DNA from: Ostreococcus lucimarinus CCE9901
Taxonomy: Eukaryota; Chlorophyta; Mamiellophyceae; Mamiellales; Bathycoccaceae
Direction of reading: 5' to 3'
DNA length: 64,000 nt
NCBI RefSeq assembly: GCF_000092065.1
Contig: NC_009356.1
Span: 1-64,000 of the forward strand
The notes beneath the pieces were generated by a model. That model ran no database searches, was not told the origin of the DNA, and saw only the letters and a list, made by a program, of their open reading frames with translations. The position numbers were made by a program, and so were the translations under genes. Of the stretch, positions 38,749 to 48,514 are shown piece after piece; position 1 is the stretch's first letter, and each line of letters opens with the position of its first letter.

Positions 38749-39111
38749 CTAAGCGTTAACGTCGGTGAACTCGCTCGCGACCGTCTCGTATTCGTCGTAA
38801 TCATTCTCGGCGTACTCGGCGGCTCTCGCGTTGATCTCGTCCACCCAGCGGAATTGGTGCGGGACCAACGCCAGGTCGACGATGGCTTCACCCAGATTGT
38901 ACAACGCGTCGCGAAAGGGAACCATGGAGTATCGCACTGGTGCGAGAAACTGTTTCAACGAGCGCTTGTGCGCTTGAATCTCGTCGGCGTCCGCCGTGGA
39001 TGTCGCTTCGACCCTTCGACTCGATACAGACGCCAACACGCACAACGAGACACAAGCGATACGAGCAGTACTGCGTCGCGCGTGACGACGCTTACCTGCG
39101 TCAGATCGCAT
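38749..39111 (-). CDS. Small protein with N-terminal hydrophobic targeting segment, unknown
   Basis: A 120-residue protein from ATG 39111 (MRSDAGKRRHARRS). A twin-arginine-like basic stretch is followed by a hydrophobic run (RIACVSLCVLASVS), which could be a thylakoid or secretory signal. The mature part includes KQFLAPVRYSMVPFRDALYN and an acidic C terminus. No family recognised. The frame stays open upstream to 39246 but without ATG, and a strong donor-like CAGGTAAGC lies just after the chosen start, so an undetected upstream exon is possible. It is divergent from the gene at 39350. Confidence 0.5.
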   Translation of the reverse strand: MRSDAGKRRHARRSTARIACVSLCVLASVSSRRVEATSTADADEIQAHKRSLKQFLAPVRYSMVPFRDALYNLGEAIVDLALVPHQFRWVDEINARAAEYAENDYDEYETVASEFTDVNA

Positions 39112-39349
39112 CCGACGATCTCTGGCCCTGAATTGCTGTCCCTCGCGAGGCTGAAAATGCGACGCGCGCCTTGAAACCGCGCGCACGCGAGCTCTCGGAC
39201 CAACAAACTCACGAAAGTCGGTTGATATCCCGAGAACGAAGAACACGCGTCATCTCGCGCCTCGCGGGCGTTCCTGCGCGGTGCGCGACGGCGTGAAACG
39301 AGAGAAAGCGCACACCCTTCACATCTCACGCCGCGCGGTCGTCACGATC

Positions 39350-39880
39350 ATGGTCTCGCGACGCGTCTTCTTCACGCTCGTCTTCTTCGCGCTCGTCGCG
39401 CGTCGCGACGCCGACGCCGCGCGGCCGCTAACTGAAGGCATCGACGCCCGCTCGCTCGCCGAGCTCGAAGATATCGTTCACCCAACGGTTATTTGGTCCG
39501 AGATCGAGCCCTTGTCGCCCGCACCGACTCGGCAGCGCGATCGAGTCGTCGTCTCCGCCGCGAGCGGCGTCGGCGACGTCGTCGTCGCCGCAGCATTCAC
39601 GCCGTTACGCGCTCCTCCACCGCCACCAGCGACGATGTACGCATCATCAACAACGTCATCGTGGTCATCCGATGTCGTGGACGCGGACGTTCGCGCGTCC
39701 ATCGTCCGCGACAGGCTCGCGCGCGCGTTCGACGTCTCGGGCCTCTCCGACGAGCGTCTCGTCGCCGCGCTCACCGGCAACACCGCCCTCACGTCGGTGT
39801 TATTCGACCCATCCGTGGCGGCTTACCTACTTTCCATTTTCAACGGCAACGACGGCGTCGCGACGAGCGTGTTCGGGTGA
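39350..39880 (+). CDS. Putative secreted or lumenal protein, unknown
   Basis: A 176-residue protein with a clear N-terminal signal: MVSRRVFFTLVFFALVARRD, with likely cleavage near DADA. The rest is Ala/Val/Ser-rich with a Pro run (residues ~85-92), and a C-terminal helical region contains RLARAFDVSGLSDERLVAAL. No family recognised. The open frame extends to GTG 39281, but the ATG at 39350 places the signal correctly at the N terminus. The stop is 88 bases before the next gene on the same strand. Confidence 0.5.
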   Translation: MVSRRVFFTLVFFALVARRDADAARPLTEGIDARSLAELEDIVHPTVIWSEIEPLSPAPTRQRDRVVVSAASGVGDVVVAAAFTPLRAPPPPPATMYASSTTSSWSSDVVDADVRASIVRDRLARAFDVSGLSDERLVAALTGNTALTSVLFDPSVAAYLLSIFNGNDGVATSVFG

Positions 39881-39968
39881 CGTGCGAACGCCCCGCCGAG
39901 CGTCGCTCGCGGCGAGGGGTAACAACCGGCGTTTTGAAACATCACATCGCGCCTCGTCCCTCGCGACG

Positions 39969-41063
39969 ATGGCGAACGTCCCGAGGCGCGCGCCGCTCGG
40001 GACGTTATCATTCAATCGCGATGACGACCATCACACGGTCGCGTCGACGTCGTTCGCATCGCCGGCGTCGAAATTCGCCGGTCGCTCGACGGCGTCGCTC
40101 GACGACGACGGGGACGCGTACGCCGTCGCGAGCGTGAACACGCCGGAGATGTGCGCCATGGCCGACGGACGCGTCGGGTCCAGTCACGAGATCGCGCTGT
40201 CGCTCGTCGTCGAGCGCGATCGAGCGATCGAGCGCGAACTGGAGATGGCGGCGTTCGCTCGCGCGGAGGCGCGGCGATGCGACGAGACGACCAGGGCGTT
40301 GGTCGCGGACGTCGAGGATTTGACGGTCGCGTTGGGGGAGACGGACGCGCACGTCGCGCGCATGCGGTGGTTGTGGGCCATACGCGCGGTGGTGAGCTTG
40401 GTGCGCTGGGATCGTGAGCGGCGGGAGGCGAGGAAGGCCAAGGCGAAGGCGCGCCGATTGGCGACGCAGTTGGCGCGGATAGAAAAGTACATCGCCACGG
40501 CGGCGTGTGATTTCGACGATTTGAACGCCAAGCTCGTGAAAGAGGCGAATGATGCGAAGATGGCGCGCGCGGAGGCGCGGGAGGCGTGGGAGATGCTCGC
40601 GCGTGAACGCGCGGCGCGCGCGGAGTCTCCGGCTGAGTCTTCGGCGGCGCTCGCGCCGCCGGCGAATCCGTCGACACCTCCGGCGCGGCGCGCGGCGAAC
40701 GCGCGAAGACGTGAGGCGAAAGATGCGTGCGCCTCGGTCGCGGCGCACGTCGAAAGTCTTCTCGCGAACTCACCTTCAAAGCAGCTGAATCAGCTCGCGC
40801 TCGCGCAGCGCGAAGCCGCCGACCGCGCTCGCGCGACGCTCGCCGATCACCCACGCACGAGTGACGGTGCGTTAGACCCCAAAGACGTCGTCGCTCTCAT
40901 CGCCGTTCACGCGCTCGAGCGGTGCGCCGAGCGCTCCTCGAGCGACGGGCGGCGCGCCTTCGCCCGAGCCGCCAAGCGCTTCGAAACCGTCGCTCGCGCG
41001 TGCGTCGCCGGCGACGACGCCGCGCCCCTCACCGCTGCCGCATCGTCATCGCGCGAAACTTAG
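39969..41063 (+). CDS. Coiled-coil protein of unknown function
   Basis: A 364-residue Ala/Arg/Glu-rich protein. Residues ~70-225 form extended helices with heptad-like spacing (VVERDRAIERELEMAAFARA, LVKEANDAKMARAEAREAWE). A Pro/Ala linker follows (~225-250), then a second helical region with LDPKDVVALIAVHALERCAE. No signal or membrane segment. The function is unknown; cytoskeletal or scaffold roles would be guesses. The open frame begins far upstream, inside the preceding gene; the ATG at 39969 (MANVPRRAPL) is selected. Confidence 0.55.
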   Translation: MANVPRRAPLGTLSFNRDDDHHTVASTSFASPASKFAGRSTASLDDDGDAYAVASVNTPEMCAMADGRVGSSHEIALSLVVERDRAIERELEMAAFARAEARRCDETTRALVADVEDLTVALGETDAHVARMRWLWAIRAVVSLVRWDRERREARKAKAKARRLATQLARIEKYIATAACDFDDLNAKLVKEANDAKMARAEAREAWEMLARERAARAESPAESSAALAPPANPSTPPARRAANARRREAKDACASVAAHVESLLANSPSKQLNQLALAQREAADRARATLADHPRTSDGALDPKDVVALIAVHALERCAERSSSDGRRAFARAAKRFETVARACVAGDDAAPLTAAASSSRET

Positions 41064-41778
41064 CTTGTATAACGTCATCGATTAGCCCGCGCCTCGTCGT
41101 CCCGCGCGGAATCCGCGCGTCGCGCCGCGGGAGCTCGAAACTAGATACCTTTTCGATTCACGACTCGTCCCGAGTCCCACCGGAACAAAAATTCAATTTT
41201 TTTCCCGCGCTTTCTCCCCGCGTCCCATCGGACGCCGGTCGACCGACCGACCGCGAAACGTCGCGTCTCGTATACCGCGACGAAAATCGCCATCAATTTA
41301 AAAATGGAACCGTGTGGGTGCCCACCAGCGTGGCGCGTGTGACGCGCGTGGCGCGCGCGCGTCATTCGTCGACGCACCGCGTCGCAACACACGCGTCACT
41401 CGTCGCGTCGCATCGCATCGCGCGATCGTTCACGCGCGCGCGCGCACGTTCGCGCGCGCGTTCGTCCCGCGTCGACGCGCGGACCGTCGTCGACGTCGTT
41501 CGCCCAATCGCGCGCGCGTTCGCGCGGCATCTTGCGCGTCCATCGAGGCGTCGTTCGCGCGCGGTCGACGCGACGCGACGCGCTGGCGATCGTCGACGAC
41601 GCGCGTAGATTTACGCTTCGTGCGTTCACGCGCGTTCGTGGACTCGAGCGCGCTCTCGCGCGTCGTCGGACGGCGACATCCATCGGTCGACCGTTCGACC
41701 GTCAACGACTCGGTCAGTCGCGGCGCGGTCGGTCGCCACGCACCGAAGGGACACTTCTGAAGTTTGATTGATTGATTG
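41064..41778. other. Longest intergenic region, CG-rich
   Basis: This 715-base interval precedes the RelA/SpoT homologue. It starts fairly mixed in composition and includes a T-run near 41200; from about 41330 it is dominated by CG dinucleotides. Open frames on both strands are Arg/Ala-rich artefacts. A TTGA tetranucleotide run (about 41766-41780) abuts the RSH start. It may hold the RSH promoter and a long 5' leader; no RNA gene is evident. Confidence 0.45.
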
Positions 41779-43866
41779 ATGATGACGGCGCCGTTCGCCG
41801 CGCTGGGATCGTCGCCGGGCGTGCGCCGCGCGTCGCCGATCGCGACGGCGATGCACGGGGAGAGCGCGAACTCGATCTACGGCCACTCCCCAGGGTCGCT
41901 CGGGTCCGTCATGGGGGCGAACGGCGCGCTCGCGAGTTCGCCCGCGGGACGCGGGTCGCCCGCGGGACGACCGCCGACGATGGGGACGGCGTCGGCGTCG
42001 GCGTCGAGAGCGTCGTTGCGATCGTCACCGATGTCGGTGTCGCCTGGGATGCCGCCGTCGCCGGCGAGCGTGTCGAGAGCGAATCCACCGCTGACGCGCA
42101 CGACGAGCGGGGAGCCGGCGACGGTGAAGATTGGGTTCCAAGTCGGCGGAGGCGCGGGGAGCGAACGCGCGTCGGCGAAGCCGCCGATCGGGATGCTTCG
42201 CGCCGAACTCGCGGGTGAGTTTACGTGCGATGTCTTCGATAGCGAGGCGTATCGCCGCGCGTTGACGACGGCGCCGGAAATTTTCGCCGAGCCGACGGTG
42301 CGAGAGGCGTTTGATTTCACCGCCAAGTCGCACGCGGGGCCGGGGCTGGGACCGCACTTTGATCGATGCGTGGACACCGCCATCACGCTCGCTAAGCTCG
42401 GTATGGACGCTAAAACCGTGGCCGTGGGACTGTTGCACGACACCTTGGACGTGACGTCGAGCACGAAGGAGGACTTGCGCAAGAGATTTTCAGACGAAGT
42501 CGTCGCGTTGGTCGAGGACGTCACTCGAGTACACCGCGTTTCCAAGCTTCATCGGGCGTCGGGGCGCGTGTTGGATTTCAACGAACGCGCGCAGTTCCGC
42601 GCAATGTTACTTGCGATGACAGACGCGCGCGTGGTGATCGTCAAGCTCGCGGCGCGTCTGATAAAGATGCGCAACTTGGCGAGCGCGCCTCAGTCGCAGC
42701 AACAAGCCTTCGCGGATGAGACGCTCACCATTTACGCCCCTCTCGCCGCGCGCCTGGGGATTTTCAGCGTGAAGAACGAGCTCGAGGATCTAACATTCAA
42801 ATGGATGAATCCGCAAGCGTACGCAGAGCTGTCTCAGACGCTCGATCAGCGCGAGTCAATCGTCGCCGCGCTGAACAAGCTCGACGAAGAACTCTCGTCC
42901 CGCCGTGCGCAAGTCGTCGACTTGTGCGGACGTCAAAAGTCAGTGTATTCAGTGTACAAGAAGATGCTATCCAAGAACCAAAAGCTCGAAGACATCATGG
43001 ATTTGCGCGCCATTCGAATCATCGTCGCCGACGGCGATAACGACGCCGAGTCTGAGCAAACGTGCCGAGAGACGCTTGAAATCGCGCTGTCGACTTTCCA
43101 GTCTGTCGAAGGCAGGTCGAAGGATTACATCGCGAATCCGAAGGCGAACGGGTACCAATCCTTGCACGCGGTCGTTCGAGACGAAAACGAAACCACGTTT
43201 GAGATTCAAATTCGTTCTGCCTCGATGCACAGAACCGCAGAATTTGGCGTCGCCGCTCACTGGCGTTACAAGGAGCACGAGAAATCGGCTACGAGCGCCA
43301 AGGTGGATCAGCAAATTCAGTGGGCGCGCTTCATGTTGACGTGGCAAAACGAACTCGATGACCAGCAAAAGATTCGTCCCGCGCGCGTGGCGCACGCCGT
43401 GGACTGCGGTGCGGCGCTTCGACCTTGCATGTTCCCGACGCACTCCGCCGACTGTGCGTACAGTCGGGAGGAGGGCTTTTGCCAGTCGTGCGAAGTGGAA
43501 GACGACTCTCCGAACTACATCATCACCGTCGTCGACGGCGCTGTGGCGGTTCGCGAGATTGCGCAAAACTCCACCTTGGCTGATCTTAAGCTCGAAGACG
43601 CGCACGTCCCTGGAGGGGCGCGATCGAGTGAGTTTTACCGCGTCTCGAGCGTGCGCGTCAACAAAAAATCCATCGCGACTGCAAACGCATCCTCGACGAC
43701 CTTGAAAATGGGTGACGTCATCGAGGTAAACCGCACGCGTATTCTGTCGCCAAACAAAAGCTGGGACGAGGCGGATGACGTGTCTGTGTTCGAGGATTTG
43801 AACCTCGAAATTCACGCTTTGCCGAAGACGGACGCCGTCGACAGGACCACGGTTCGGATGATCTAA
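41779..43866 (+). CDS. RelA/SpoT homologue (RSH), synthetase motifs intact, HD hydrolase degenerate
   Basis: A 695-residue protein. A Ser/Ala/Pro-rich N terminus (~140 residues) may include a plastid transit peptide. The HD region (~190-330) keeps LLHD but replaces other catalytic positions (see findings). The (p)ppGpp synthetase region (~370-500) has GRQKSVYSVYKKM, DLRAIRIIV, ANGYQSLHAVV and EIQIRSASMHRTAEFGVAAH, all as expected for an active enzyme. A Cys-rich stretch (DCGAALRPC to CQSC) and a TGS-like region follow. No EF-hands are visible, unlike the calcium-dependent plant type. The expected role is stringent-response signalling in the plastid. The frame opens at TTG 41776, so ATG 41779 is used. 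Confidence 0.85.
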   Translation: MMTAPFAALGSSPGVRRASPIATAMHGESANSIYGHSPGSLGSVMGANGALASSPAGRGSPAGRPPTMGTASASASRASLRSSPMSVSPGMPPSPASVSRANPPLTRTTSGEPATVKIGFQVGGGAGSERASAKPPIGMLRAELAGEFTCDVFDSEAYRRALTTAPEIFAEPTVREAFDFTAKSHAGPGLGPHFDRCVDTAITLAKLGMDAKTVAVGLLHDTLDVTSSTKEDLRKRFSDEVVALVEDVTRVHRVSKLHRASGRVLDFNERAQFRAMLLAMTDARVVIVKLAARLIKMRNLASAPQSQQQAFADETLTIYAPLAARLGIFSVKNELEDLTFKWMNPQAYAELSQTLDQRESIVAALNKLDEELSSRRAQVVDLCGRQKSVYSVYKKMLSKNQKLEDIMDLRAIRIIVADGDNDAESEQTCRETLEIALSTFQSVEGRSKDYIANPKANGYQSLHAVVRDENETTFEIQIRSASMHRTAEFGVAAHWRYKEHEKSATSAKVDQQIQWARFMLTWQNELDDQQKIRPARVAHAVDCGAALRPCMFPTHSADCAYSREEGFCQSCEVEDDSPNYIITVVDGAVAVREIAQNSTLADLKLEDAHVPGGARSSEFYRVSSVRVNKKSIATANASSTTLKMGDVIEVNRTRILSPNKSWDEADDVSVFEDLNLEIHALPKTDAVDRTTVRMI

Positions 43867-44018
43867 TTCCCCGCGCCGCTGTTACAACAAATTCTTTCAC
43901 CACTGTTGTACTAATTCAAAAAATGAACGACAATCATCATGTCAGCTGTTGTACTTTAGATCTTCAATGTGAATGAAATGTATAATATCACACTAAGCTT
44001 CGCGCAGCTAATGAATTC

Positions 44019-47000
44019 CTATAGACCCCCCGGAAGCTCGGCGAAATCTAAAACGCCTGACGGCAAACTGGCTACGGCAGCGCACAGCGCCATGCGGTTG
44101 CGCTTCAACTCAGCATCATCCGCCATCACAAATACGTTGTCGAAGAATGCTGTCGCGGCGTTGTCCATTTCGCACACGGCGGAGATCATATCGGTCACCG
44201 AGCACCCGTCGACAATTTTGGCTCGAGCGGCGACGTACGCCGCGTGCAAAGCTCGCTCTTCTTCGCACTCAAAGCTCGCTTCGTTGATACGCAAGTCCGC
44301 GTTGGCGCCCATTTTGCCTCGAACCAAGCGGGTTGGTCGGCTGAGGACGCGCACGCAAGTCTCGAGCGCCTTTCCGTCCACGGCGACGAGCTCAGAGATG
44401 GACGCGCTCGCCAGCGCCGGACTGCCGCCGCGTTCCTTCAAAACGGCACGCACGCACTCGACATCGTTACCAGCGTCGATGAATAATTGCTCCAAACGAC
44501 GCGTGATGAACGTCACGCACTCCTCGATGCGCTCATTTGAAACCTCCACTGGTTGCTTCGCCGCAGCGAGTTCGATCAGCGAGCGCAAATCACACGTCGC
44601 TCCTGAATTCACGATGGTTTGAACCAAGCCGTACGCCGCGCGACGAAGACCAAAGGGATCAGCAGAAGCCTTCGGGCCACCGACCACGGCGAACAATCCA
44701 ATAAGAGTGTCGAGACGATCGGCAACGGCGACAGTGATCCCTGCTGGGGTACTCGGGAGGGCATCGCCCGCGCTTCGCGGCAAGCACGCTTCGAAGATGG
44801 CTTCGCTCACATTCGCGGGCAAGCCTTCTTTCTGCGCGTAATGACGGCCCATCGTCCCAGCCAACGCGGTGAGTTCCATCACCATGGCCGTCGCCAAGTC
44901 TGCACGCGCTAAACCCGCCGCCACCGTGGCTGGAGCGACGACATCAGGTCCGTATCCGAGCGCTGCGGCGACGTCCGCGACCAAGCCTTCGACGCGTTGA
45001 GTCTTTTCCAACATGTTCCCGAGTTCTTGTTGGAACGTGATACCACTGAGCTCGGGCTTGAACTCAGCCAACGGTTTGTTCAGGTCGGTCTCGTAGAAAA
45101 ATTTAGCGTCTTCGTACCTCGCTCGAAGCACGGCCTCGTTGCCGTGCTTCACCACGCCTTTGTCGCAAGAACCGTTGGCAAAGGTGATGAAGTGCGGCTT
45201 GAGCGCTCCGTCCGCGCCTTCGACGGGGAAATATCTCTGGTGTTTGCGCATAACCATCACCAACACTTCCTTTGGGAGCGTCAAAAACGCTTCTTCGAAA
45301 TCTCCCATGACTAAATTGGGCGCTTCGACCAAATTGGCGACTTCCTCGAGCAAGCCCTCGCCGGCGCTATCGGGGATTTCGCCGCCGACGGTTTTCGCTG
45401 CAGCTTTCGCCTCGCTCCAGATGCTCGACATACGATCTTCAAAGCTCAGTACGATCGAATCCTTCGCCAGTAAGGCGTGATATTCCGCTGCATTAGCCGC
45501 AGAGTATGTGTCGGTTACATCGCCTCGAGTGCGCAACAAACGCGTCGTCGTTCCGCTGTGCACGCCGAGAGCCTCAAACGTCAGGTGATGGTCGCCGTGG
45601 ACGCCGAAGAGCCAACGGAGCGGCCGCGAGAACGCAGCTTCCGAGTTCGTGGTCCATCTCATGGCACGCGGGAAGTTGATCGCCGCGATAATCTTCGGCA
45701 AAGCTTCTTCGAGGACAGCAACGGCTGAACGTCCCTCCTTCTTCACCACGGCCCACACGTATTCGCCATCTTTTTCCAATGCGCCGGCGTCCACGCCATT
45801 CTTTTTGCAAAATCCTTGGGCAGCCTTAGACGGAGTCGTACCGTCTTCTTCGAACGCGCGCGATAACGGCGGGCCGCGCACGCGTTCCTCCACGTTCGCT
45901 TGGCCTGCGCTCAGGGCTTTGATGCTCAGCGTGAATCTTCGCGGTGTGGCGCCGACGGAAATGCCCGCGTGCGTCAAACCCTCCGCCTTGAGCAAAGCAT
46001 CGACAGCTTCGTGAAACTGACGAGACGTGCTCGTGACGTCCTGAGGTGGTAATTCTTCAGTGCCGAGCTCGATGACGCAATCCGCCGGTGCGGTGGGGAT
46101 CGCACCGGTGTTCTCGACGAGAGACTTGGCCGGCGGCGCCTCCGACAGGCCGAGTGGATACCCGAGCTCCTCGCGACGCGCAACCCAAAGCTGCGCGGTT
46201 TCGCGCGCCAATTTGCGCATCGACGCGAATAGCTTTTGACGCTCAGTTACTCCGACAGCTCCTCGCGCATCGAGTACGTTGAACGCGTGCGAAGCCTTTA
46301 ACAAGTTGTCGAACGCTGGCAACGGAAGGCGCGCCTCAAGCATGCGAAGCGCCTCCTTATCCGCCAATTCGAACCGCGAGCGGTGCGTCTCCACGCTCGC
46401 CTGATCGAGGTTGAACACGGACATTTCATATTCCTCTTGCATGCGCATCTCGCCGTACGTCATCATATCGTTGTATGCGATATCCTTGAAGTGATCGACA
46501 CCCTGCAGCGCCATCAAAATCCGTTCTAAACCGTACGTAATCTCAACCGCTGTCGGCGCCACTTTCAACGAACCACACTGCTGGAAGTACGTGAATTGCG
46601 TCACCTCCATACCGTCCATCCACACCTCCCACCCGAGCCCCCACGCCCCGAGCACCGGGGACTCCCAGTTATCCTCGACGAAGCGCACGTCGTGCGCCCC
46701 GGTGTCGATACCCAACGCCTCGAGCGAGCCCAAATACAGCTCCTGCACGTTCTCCGGCGCCGGCTTCAAGATGACCTGAAACTGCGTATGCTTTTGCACG
46801 CGGTTCGGATTTTCACCGTATCGCGAATCGTCCGGTCTCACCGAGGGTTCGGGATAACACACGTTCCACGGCTCGGGTCCGAGCGCTCGCAAAAACGTCG
46901 CCGGGTTCATCGTTCCCGCCCCAACCTCCGTGTTATGCGGCAGCACGATCGCGCACCCACGCGAGCTCCAGTACTCTTGCAATCTTAAAATCGCATCTTG

Positions 47001-47390
47001 AAACGTGGGCACGTCTTTACGCGCCGTCGTCGTCGCGCTTTCGCCGCTCGTCGCCGGCGCCGCGCTCGTCCCGCTCGTCGTCGCCGCCGAGCGCCTGACG
47101 ACGCGCCCGCGCGCCCGCGTCGTTGATGTCGTCGACACGGGCGACATGAGCGCCCGCACGCCTCGCGCGGGCATCGCGCGCGCCTTATCGGCGCGCGCGT
47201 GCGCGCTAAAGTTTCCAATTGAAATCGCCGACGCCGAGGCGCGTGCGAACGACGACGACGTCTGACGCGGCCTGATGACGACGGCGTGCGCGCCAGACGA
47301 CGCGCGGCTCGCGCGAGGGGCCCAGAGGGCGCGCGCCGCCGCGCCGGGGCGGATCGTTCGCGCGATGACGCCCGACATGGTGTGCGGCAT
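44019..47390 (-). CDS. Organellar glycyl-tRNA synthetase, bacterial type with fused alpha and beta subunits
   Basis: A 1123-residue protein. An unusually long N terminus (~125 residues, Ser/Ala/Arg-rich) looks like a plastid and/or mitochondrial presequence. Residues ~128-420 are the alpha catalytic subunit (FQDAILRLQEYWSSRGCAIV, NPNRVQKHTQFQVILKP, WEVWMDGMEVTQFTYFQQCG). After a short linker the beta subunit begins at about residue 465 (CVIELGTEELPPQ) and runs through the HD-like and anticodon-binding parts to the C terminus. The fused architecture is that of plant EDD1 and some bacteria. It charges tRNA-Gly in the organelles. The ATG at 47390 is used; internal Mets would shorten the presequence. 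Confidence 0.92.
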   Translation of the reverse strand: MPHTMSGVIARTIRPGAAARALWAPRASRASSGAHAVVIRPRQTSSSFARASASAISIGNFSAHARADKARAMPARGVRALMSPVSTTSTTRARGRVVRRSAATTSGTSAAPATSGESATTTARKDVPTFQDAILRLQEYWSSRGCAIVLPHNTEVGAGTMNPATFLRALGPEPWNVCYPEPSVRPDDSRYGENPNRVQKHTQFQVILKPAPENVQELYLGSLEALGIDTGAHDVRFVEDNWESPVLGAWGLGWEVWMDGMEVTQFTYFQQCGSLKVAPTAVEITYGLERILMALQGVDHFKDIAYNDMMTYGEMRMQEEYEMSVFNLDQASVETHRSRFELADKEALRMLEARLPLPAFDNLLKASHAFNVLDARGAVGVTERQKLFASMRKLARETAQLWVARREELGYPLGLSEAPPAKSLVENTGAIPTAPADCVIELGTEELPPQDVTSTSRQFHEAVDALLKAEGLTHAGISVGATPRRFTLSIKALSAGQANVEERVRGPPLSRAFEEDGTTPSKAAQGFCKKNGVDAGALEKDGEYVWAVVKKEGRSAVAVLEEALPKIIAAINFPRAMRWTTNSEAAFSRPLRWLFGVHGDHHLTFEALGVHSGTTTRLLRTRGDVTDTYSAANAAEYHALLAKDSIVLSFEDRMSSIWSEAKAAAKTVGGEIPDSAGEGLLEEVANLVEAPNLVMGDFEEAFLTLPKEVLVMVMRKHQRYFPVEGADGALKPHFITFANGSCDKGVVKHGNEAVLRARYEDAKFFYETDLNKPLAEFKPELSGITFQQELGNMLEKTQRVEGLVADVAAALGYGPDVVAPATVAAGLARADLATAMVMELTALAGTMGRHYAQKEGLPANVSEAIFEACLPRSAGDALPSTPAGITVAVADRLDTLIGLFAVVGGPKASADPFGLRRAAYGLVQTIVNSGATCDLRSLIELAAAKQPVEVSNERIEECVTFITRRLEQLFIDAGNDVECVRAVLKERGGSPALASASISELVAVDGKALETCVRVLSRPTRLVRGKMGANADLRINEASFECEEERALHAAYVAARAKIVDGCSVTDMISAVCEMDNAATAFFDNVFVMADDAELKRNRMALCAAVASLPSGVLDFAELPGGL

Positions 47391-47497
47391 GACCTCACCG
47401 CGGAGAAACCCTCAGCGTCGCGGAACGTAAAGAATAAACAATACAACGCTGGTGCGATGCGACTAAGGCGAACGCGATGGTGAACCAAATGAAAGAC

Positions 47498-48514
47498 TTA
47501 AAAAAATTCCTCCGTCCACGGCTGCATGGCGATGCGGTAGACGTCGACCTCGACGGGGCGACCGCGCGCCTTGACGAAGGTCTCGTCGGCGTCTTCGCCG
47601 CCGCCAACGGCGACCAAATATTCATACACGGTTTGCGAAGCGACGATTTGGGGACCTGATTTCGCTTCCTCGGGCGTGCGCCACTTGTACTTTGTGACGA
47701 TGCGCGTCGATTTCACGCGCGGTTCGGCGCCGACGCGACCACGGTCGACGACGATTTGCGCGAGCTCGGACGTCGTCATCGTTCTCGCGTCGTCGTCTCT
47801 GTCGCTCGACCGCGCAGTGACTTTATAAAACACGCTCGCACCGTCCCCGGTGACGAGTTTCAACACATTCGGGTCGTCGACGTTCCATTCGATCTCACCA
47901 TCGAGCGCGCGCTTCCCTCCGGATCCTCGAGACGCCTCCGCCAACGCTCTGACGTTGAACGCGCGATCGAACACCGTCTCCCCGCGTCCATTCTCCATGA
48001 ATCGCACCGGGTACACGAATGGTTCGCGCGCCGTGGCGTCCACTTCTCCTTTCAATCTTTCAAACGCGTCGACGTCGCGAATGAACTCCATGCCGAGCGG
48101 CGCGTCCACGCTCGCCGTGCGACTCGTCGTCAACCAGTTGCCCTCAAACGCGCGAGGGAAAACCAAATCGCTCGGTGCGCCCGTGATCGCGCCCCACGCG
48201 TCCGAAAGTCCACCGTTGGGCGCAGCGAACGACGACTGAGCGATGCACGCGCTCGATGCCGTCGACACCGCGCACGCGAGCGCGCTGCGGCGTCGTAAAA
48301 CGAATTCGTTCGCGTCATCGGTGTCGTCGACGTCGACGTCGCGCACGGCGTGCGGCGCGCGCGAGAGAGGTCGACGACGACGACGAGCGCGTCGTGCGTC
48401 GCGCTCGAGCCGGAAATCGAGCGCGCGCGGCGTCGGAGCAGATCTCGACGCCATCGTCGCCCGTCGTCGCGCGAGCGCGGATGTGCGGCGAGTCGACACG
48501 CGCGTCGCGTTCAT
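47498..48514 (-). CDS. Predicted thylakoid-lumen protein (DUF6816-like)
   Basis: A 338-residue protein. A basic transit peptide is followed by a twin-arginine-type lumenal signal: RRRSALACAVSTASSACIAQ, with cleavage near SSFA. The mature region has a conserved-looking core, FEGNWLTTSRTASVDAPLG, and a C-terminal GPQIVASQTVYEYLVAVG, a pattern I associate with the DUF6816 family of cyanobacterial and plastid lumenal proteins; the function is unknown. The ATG at 48514 overlaps the stop of the upstream gene by four bases (ATGA). An internal Met at residue 21 (48454) would avoid the overlap and is a plausible alternative start. Confidence 0.65.
   Translation of the reverse strand: MNATRVSTRRTSALARRRATMASRSAPTPRALDFRLERDARRARRRRRPLSRAPHAVRDVDVDDTDDANEFVLRRRSALACAVSTASSACIAQSSFAAPNGGLSDAWGAITGAPSDLVFPRAFEGNWLTTSRTASVDAPLGMEFIRDVDAFERLKGEVDATAREPFVYPVRFMENGRGETVFDRAFNVRALAEASRGSGGKRALDGEIEWNVDDPNVLKLVTGDGASVFYKVTARSSDRDDDARTMTTSELAQIVVDRGRVGAEPRVKSTRIVTKYKWRTPEEAKSGPQIVASQTVYEYLVAVGGGEDADETFVKARGRPVEVDVYRIAMQPWTEEFF

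Noticed and set aside
38749-39246. 165-codon version of the small minus-strand gene
   Set aside because: It begins at GTG; the first ATG is 39111. An upstream exon remains possible but no acceptor/branch pair was convincing.
40012-40854. Minus-strand frames of 246 and 280 codons
   Set aside because: Arg/Pro-rich shadows of the plus-strand coiled-coil gene at 39969-41063.
41064-41778. A tRNA-like T-loop sequence (TTCGATTC near 41151)
   Set aside because: No matching acceptor stem, D-arm or anticodon arm could be folded around it by eye. No tRNA or rRNA gene was supported anywhere in the window, though a covariance-model scan would be decisive.
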